From: Campylobacterota bacterium
Lineage (GTDB): Bacteria > Campylobacterota > Campylobacteria > Campylobacterales > Sulfurovaceae
Assembly (NCBI GenBank): GCA_013153675.1
Contig: JAADEA010000066.1
Location: 1 to 14,593 of the forward strand
DNA: 14,593 nucleotides
Reading direction: 5' to 3'
The notes beneath the pieces were generated by a model. It saw only the letters and a list, made by a program, of their open reading frames with translations. It was not told the origin of the DNA and did no database searches. A program made the translations under genes and the position numbers. How positions within the stretch are numbered: the stretch's first letter is position 1; every line of letters begins with the position of its first letter. Below are positions 10,971 to 14,593 of the stretch, piece after piece.

Positions 10971-13259
10971 ATGGAGACTTTTGTAACAGGATATGGAAGA
11001 ATTGGCGAAAAGAGAGAGCTAAAATTTGCGCTTGAAAAGTATTGGAAAAAAGAGATAACATTAGATGAATTAGAAAAGGTATCAAAAGAGTTAAGAGAGA
11101 GACACTTTAAATATCAGTTAGAAAATGGTATTGATGCAATTAGTTGTAACGATTTTAGCTGGTATGATCAAACACTTGATATGATTGTAACGCTTGGGTT
11201 AGAGCCAAAGCAATATAGAGATATTGAAAATAGCACAGATAGATATTTTGCAATGGCAAGAGGTGATAAAAGTCACAGAGCAATGGAGATGACTAAGTGG
11301 TTTAATACAAATTATCACTATATTGTGCCAGAGCTTAGTGAAGATTTAGAGGGAAAAGTAAATATTCAAAAGATAAGAGACTATTTTAATGAGGCAAAAG
11401 CTGCAGGGGTTAAAAATCCAAAGATTAATATTATTGGACCTTTAACATTTTTGGCAAATGCTAAAAGAAGTGATTCAAATAAAGAGGCAATTACTCTATT
11501 TTCTAAGATTTTACCTTTATATGAAGAGCTTTTAAAAGAGTTAAGTACTCTTGATGATAGGGTGGTTGTTCAAATTGAAGAGCCAATTTTTGTAACAGAT
11601 AAGGTAAAAGAGCTACAATTTTTAATAAAAGAGGCATACGATAAACTTGGAAATATTAGTGATAATTTAGATATTTTTGTAATTACCTATTTTGATTATG
11701 CAACTGAAGCGGCAAAGATATTAGCTAAAACAAATATTAAAGGTATTGGGCTTGATTTTATATATGATGGCGGTAAAAATTTAGAGGTTTTAAAAGAGCT
11801 AAAAGAGAATAATAAAATATTAGTTGCTGGAATTGTAGATGGAAGAAATGTATGGAGAAGTGATATTGATGAGAAAGTTGCCCTCTTAGAAGAAATTTCA
11901 AAAGAGCTTCCAAAAGAAAATATTATTATAGCTCCAAGTTGCTCTTTATTGCATATTCCTTTTAGTTTAAAATATGAAGAAAAAATGAATGAAGAGGTTA
12001 AATCTTTGCTCTCTTTTGCATATGAGAGATTAGAAGAAATTAGAGTAATTAATAAGCTATTTAGAAAAAAAGAGTTAAGTGAGAGTGAGCAAAAGTTTTT
12101 AGATAGTGCAAGAGAAGCGCAAAAAAGAAAAAAAGAGAGTAAAAAAGTTACAAATCAAGAAGTGCAAAAGAGAATGGCAACTATTGATGAACTTAAGCAT
12201 AAAAGAACAACACCATTTAAGGATAGGATTAAACTTCAGCATGAAAAATTAAAATATCCTCCGCTTGCAACTACTACAATTGGAAGTTTTCCTCAAACAA
12301 GTGAGCTAAGAAAAGTAAGAAGAGACTATAAAAATGGGGTTATCTCAAAAGAGGAGTATGAAAATTATATAAAAGATCAAATTAGAGAGTGTGTTAAGTT
12401 TCAAGAAGAGATTGATATTGATGTTTTAGTGCATGGGGAGTTTGAGAGAAATGATATGGTGGAGTATTTTGGAGAGCAGCTTGATGGTGTTGCATTTAGT
12501 CAAAATGGATGGGTTCAAAGTTATGGAAGTAGATGTGTTAAGCCACCATTAATTTATGGAGATGTAAGTAGACCAAAACCAATGACAGTTGATTGGATAA
12601 CTTTTGCTCAAAGTTTAACATCACGCCCAATGAAAGGGATGTTAACTGGTCCTGTTACTATTTTAAATTGGTCATTTGTAAGAGATGATCAGCCAAGAAG
12701 CACAACTTGCTATCAAATTGCTCTTGCTATTAGAGATGAGGTTGATGATTTGCAAAAAAATGGAATTGGCGTTATTCAAGTAGATGAAGCTGCATTTAAA
12801 GAGGGTTATCCTTTAAGAAGTGAAAAGAGAGGAGATTATGAAAAGTATGCTCTTGAGAGCTTTTGGATAACTACAAATGTGGCAAAAGATGAGACTCAAA
12901 TTCACACTCATATGTGTTATAGTGAGTTTAATGATATTATAGACACAATTGAGGCAATGGATGCTGATGTTATCTCGATTGAGACTGCAAGAAGTGGAAA
13001 TGTATTGCTCCAAGTATTTAAGGCAAGAGGTTATGAGATGGAGATAGGTCCAGGAATTTATGATATTCACTCTCCAAGAATTCCAAGCAAAGAGGAGTTA
13101 ATTGAAGAGATTAAAAAGAGATTAGAGGTTCTTCCTCCAAGACAGCTTTGGGTAAATCCAGATTGTGGATTAAAAACAAGAAATTGGGCTGAGGTTAAAC
13201 CAAGCCTTAAAAATATGGTAGATGCAGCAAAGGCAGTAAGAAAAGAGCTAAATTTATAG
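10971..13259 (+). CDS. metE: Cobalamin-independent methionine synthase MetE
   Basis: 5-methyltetrahydropteroyltriglutamate-homocysteine methyltransferase catalyses the last step of methionine synthesis without B12. The 762 residues match the usual two-barrel MetE. The N-terminal domain (to about 400) starts VTGYGRIGEKRELKFALEKY; a linker leads to the catalytic C-terminal domain, which opens ATTTIGSFPQTSELRK. Zinc and homocysteine ligands are all present at positions equivalent to E. coli H641, C643, E665 and C726: H647, C649, E671 and C732. MLTGPVTILNWSF and QVDEAAFKEG are typical active-site segments. AAGGA lies 6 bases upstream of the ATG. It is a single gene with a long leader and a terminator-like hairpin around its stop codon. 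No cobalamin or SAM riboswitch motif is recognisable upstream. Confidence 0.97.
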   Translation: METFVTGYGRIGEKRELKFALEKYWKKEITLDELEKVSKELRERHFKYQLENGIDAISCNDFSWYDQTLDMIVTLGLEPKQYRDIENSTDRYFAMARGDKSHRAMEMTKWFNTNYHYIVPELSEDLEGKVNIQKIRDYFNEAKAAGVKNPKINIIGPLTFLANAKRSDSNKEAITLFSKILPLYEELLKELSTLDDRVVVQIEEPIFVTDKVKELQFLIKEAYDKLGNISDNLDIFVITYFDYATEAAKILAKTNIKGIGLDFIYDGGKNLEVLKELKENNKILVAGIVDGRNVWRSDIDEKVALLEEISKELPKENIIIAPSCSLLHIPFSLKYEEKMNEEVKSLLSFAYERLEEIRVINKLFRKKELSESEQKFLDSAREAQKRKKESKKVTNQEVQKRMATIDELKHKRTTPFKDRIKLQHEKLKYPPLATTTIGSFPQTSELRKVRRDYKNGVISKEEYENYIKDQIRECVKFQEEIDIDVLVHGEFERNDMVEYFGEQLDGVAFSQNGWVQSYGSRCVKPPLIYGDVSRPKPMTVDWITFAQSLTSRPMKGMLTGPVTILNWSFVRDDQPRSTTCYQIALAIRDEVDDLQKNGIGVIQVDEAAFKEGYPLRSEKRGDYEKYALESFWITTNVAKDETQIHTHMCYSEFNDIIDTIEAMDADVISIETARSGNVLLQVFKARGYEMEIGPGIYDIHSPRIPSKEELIEEIKKRLEVLPPRQLWVNPDCGLKTRNWAEVKPSLKNMVDAAKAVRKELNL

Positions 13260-13267
13260 GCTCTTTT
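13241..13267 (+). terminator. Terminator-like hairpin enclosing the metE stop
   Basis: AAAAGAGC (13241-13248) pairs perfectly with GCTCTTTT (13260-13267), 8 bp, with an 11-base loop that contains the TAG stop. The T-run is in the 3' arm, followed by CTTC, so termination may be partial and allow some read-through into 13291. Confidence 0.5.
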
Positions 13268-13290
13268 CTTCGATCTTATTAGGAGATGGA

Positions 13291-13587
13291 GTGAAAAGAA
13301 GCCCTAAAATTCAATTTCTATTTTGGAATTTTACTTTTTGTATAATTATCTACTTATGGGTAGTGGCTTTATGGGTTCAAAATTTTGTATTAAATGATAC
13401 TACTTTAAAGATTCCAGAAAATGTAGTAATTACTATTGCTGTTTTATATATTTTTTTAGTGATTTTAGTATCAAGTGGTGTAATGGTAGCAGTAATGATA
13501 GGTAATAAATATTATAGTAGGGCTTTTAGTATATTTATTACTATTGTTTTAGTATCTATTATTGGAGCAAAGAGTATTTATGGATAG
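13291..13587 (+). CDS. Small membrane protein, three predicted helices
   Basis: This 98-residue hydrophobic protein is not recognised. Three membrane helices are likely at about 9-31, 44-68 and 76-96, with a basic N-terminus (MKRSPK) and few charged residues elsewhere. There is no signal peptide cleavage site or catalytic motif. It starts at GTG, supported by AGGAG 5 bases upstream; a nearby ATG at 13286 stops after two codons. It lies 31 bases after metE on the same strand, behind a terminator-like hairpin, so it may be partly co-transcribed with metE. Nothing links it to the cas6 gene, which has its own promoter after a 216-bp gap. Confidence 0.75.
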   Translation: MKRSPKIQFLFWNFTFCIIIYLWVVALWVQNFVLNDTTLKIPENVVITIAVLYIFLVILVSSGVMVAVMIGNKYYSRAFSIFITIVLVSIIGAKSIYG

Positions 13588-13631
13588 GTTTTAAGTAGCT
13601 AAAGATTTATAGTTTCTCTTTTTATTCTCCT

Positions 13632-13677
13632 TTTTTAGATTAATACCTCTTTTAATAACTGCTTATTTTTAGATTAA
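13632..13677 (+). repeat. Short direct repeat TTTTTAGATTAA (two copies) in the gap before cas6
   Basis: Two 12-base copies occur at 13632-13643 and 13666-13677, starting 34 bases apart. They are too short, too AT-rich and too few to be a CRISPR array. Apart from the cas6 promoter, the 216-bp gap 13588-13803 shows no gene, no clear terminator hairpin and no tRNA-like fold. Confidence 0.3.
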
Positions 13678-13743
13678 AGCTTTGGTTTTTTCTTATTTTT
13701 TGTCTATGTAGGTTTTGTAGAAATAGTAAATTTAGATAATTAT

Positions 13744-13773
13744 TTGAGCAAAGCTAAAATATTTGTATATAAT
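13744..13773 (+). promoter_or_regulatory. Promoter of cas6
   Basis: A perfect TATAAT -10 (13768-13773) is preceded by TTGAGC (13744-13749) with an 18-base spacer. It lies 30 bases upstream of the cas6 ATG, so the CRISPR-associated genes probably start a new transcription unit here. Confidence 0.55.
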
Positions 13774-13803
13774 AGTCTCATAAAATAGACATAAAGGCAG
13801 ATT

Positions 13804-14517
13804 ATGAGATATTTTGAACTGAAATGCAAGGCATATTTAAAAAGAGACTTAAACTATCAAGATATTTTTGATGTTATCTCAAAATATATCAATTTTTCTA
13901 TCTCAATTAAAGGTGGAATTTTAGAGAGATTTCATAAGAGTAGGGGATTAAAATATTATACTTTTAGCGGTTTTACACCTATTGAAAAAGATAAGATTTA
14001 TAAAAAAAAGAAGGTTTATGAATTTAAAATTAGATCTTTAGATAGAGACTTTATTTATCTTTTGGCAGAAAAATTAAAGCAAAATGTTAATAATCCAAAT
14101 ATGGTTGTAGTTGATGTTGATTATAAAGAAGTTGAAGAGTTTTTTATAAAGAAACTTTACTCTTTAACACCTGTAATTGTTACTACAAAAGAGAAAGTAT
14201 ATTGGACTATTCAAAAAGATGGTGATATTTTAAATCTTATTAGACAACTTCATAATAATTTAGAGAAGAAATATAATACTTTTTTTAATAAGGATATAAA
14301 AGCAAAAGAGAATTTTATAGAGTTAATTGAGATTAAAAATAGAGTTCCTTTTACAATTGAGTTTATAAAAAATAATAAAAGAATAAAACTTTTTGGAAAT
14401 AAATTTGAAATTACTCCAAAAAGTGATGAATTAAGTCAAAAATTGGCTTTTGTAGCTCTTGGAGCTGGACTTGGAGAGAAGGGAAGTTTTGGGGGAGGAT
14501 TTTGTGTGGGGAAATAA
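13804..14517 (+). CDS. cas6: CRISPR-associated endoribonuclease Cas6
   Basis: This 237-residue Cas6 cuts the precursor CRISPR RNA within each repeat to give mature guides for type I or type III effectors. It shows the two RAMP (ferredoxin-like) folds and the C-terminal glycine-rich loop GAGLGEKGSFGGGF (220-233), the family's strongest signature. In the N-terminal half ERFHKSRGLKYYTFSGF (41-57) matches the region holding the general histidine of many Cas6 proteins, so H44 is the likely catalytic His, with K45 or K50 assisting. Length is normal. AAAGG sits 6 bases before the ATG, and a good promoter precedes it. A second gene follows after 37 bases with a strong ribosome site, consistent with a cas operon running off the right edge. 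The subtype cannot be decided from Cas6 alone. Confidence 0.92.
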   Translation: MRYFELKCKAYLKRDLNYQDIFDVISKYINFSISIKGGILERFHKSRGLKYYTFSGFTPIEKDKIYKKKKVYEFKIRSLDRDFIYLLAEKLKQNVNNPNMVVVDVDYKEVEEFFIKKLYSLTPVIVTTKEKVYWTIQKDGDILNLIRQLHNNLEKKYNTFFNKDIKAKENFIELIEIKNRVPFTIEFIKNNKRIKLFGNKFEITPKSDELSQKLAFVALGAGLGEKGSFGGGFCVGK

Positions 14518-14554
14518 AATATAGTATAACGTATAAAATACCATTGGAGGTAAA

Positions 14555-14593
14555 ATGATTTTTGATATTTTAAGAACAATCGATTTTGATTTG
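14555..14593 (+). CDS. Start of the next gene after cas6 (partial)
   Basis: Thirteen codons (MIFDILRTIDFDL) are visible before the window ends. GGAGG with a 6-base spacer precedes the ATG, so this is very likely a real start. By position it should be a further cas gene, such as the large subunit of a type I-B or type III effector, but too little is present to identify it. The gap before it (14518-14554) also contains TATAAAATA, which could be an extra promoter. Confidence 0.65.
   Translation, partial: MIFDILRTIDFDL

Noticed and set aside
13588..13803. CRISPR array in the gap before cas6
   Set aside because: Only a 12-base AT-rich repeat in two copies is present; repeat length, number and spacer pattern do not fit a CRISPR array.

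Overview
The window looks like a chromosome segment of a Campylobacterota (Epsilonproteobacteria) species, probably an autotrophic and possibly thermophilic deep-branching lineage. The grounds are very AT-rich DNA, arginine encoded almost only by AGA, Lys/Glu-rich proteins, a four-gene porGDAB pyruvate:ferredoxin oxidoreductase in the order known from Helicobacter, and small gene families typical of that phylum. The genus cannot be fixed from the sequence alone.

Left part (1-3535). A secreted YfdX-family protein (minus strand, cut by the window edge) is divergent from a two-gene unit encoding an unrecognised helical protein and a Crp/Fnr-family regulator. The 143-bp gap between them holds two tandem 5-4-5 inverted repeats (GTTAG-N4-CTAAC). 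One sits at about -41.5 relative to each divergent promoter, which suggests one local stress regulon run by the regulator next door. Next come two translationally coupled genes of unknown function, the second with a faint resemblance to RAMP (Csm5-like) proteins.

Middle part (3503-7248). A minus-strand pair encodes a TauE/SafE (TSUP) anion transporter and a FetB-type permease without its usual FetA ATPase. A plus-strand msrB (methionine-R-sulfoxide reductase) follows. Convergent with it is a minus-strand pair encoding a small phasin-like coiled-coil protein and an ABC1/UbiB-family kinase with an altered KxGQ motif (KLAQ).

Central metabolism (7300-13267). The porGDAB operon (minus) ends in a strong intrinsic terminator that overlaps the porB stop codon. 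Just upstream of porG are traces of a small gene in two frames, whose second frame ends in an ATGA overlap with porG. Divergent from it is metE (plus), preceded by a long leader with a GC-rich hairpin, a possible competing pairing and a 66-codon leader ORF. The leader has its own candidate promoter and a palindrome at the divergence point. metE also ends in a hairpin that encloses its stop codon.

Right edge (13291-14593). A three-helix membrane protein is followed by a promoter-bearing gap, then cas6 (CRISPR RNA endoribonuclease), then the first 13 codons of a further gene. A CRISPR-Cas locus therefore probably starts here and continues beyond the window. No CRISPR repeats lie inside the window.
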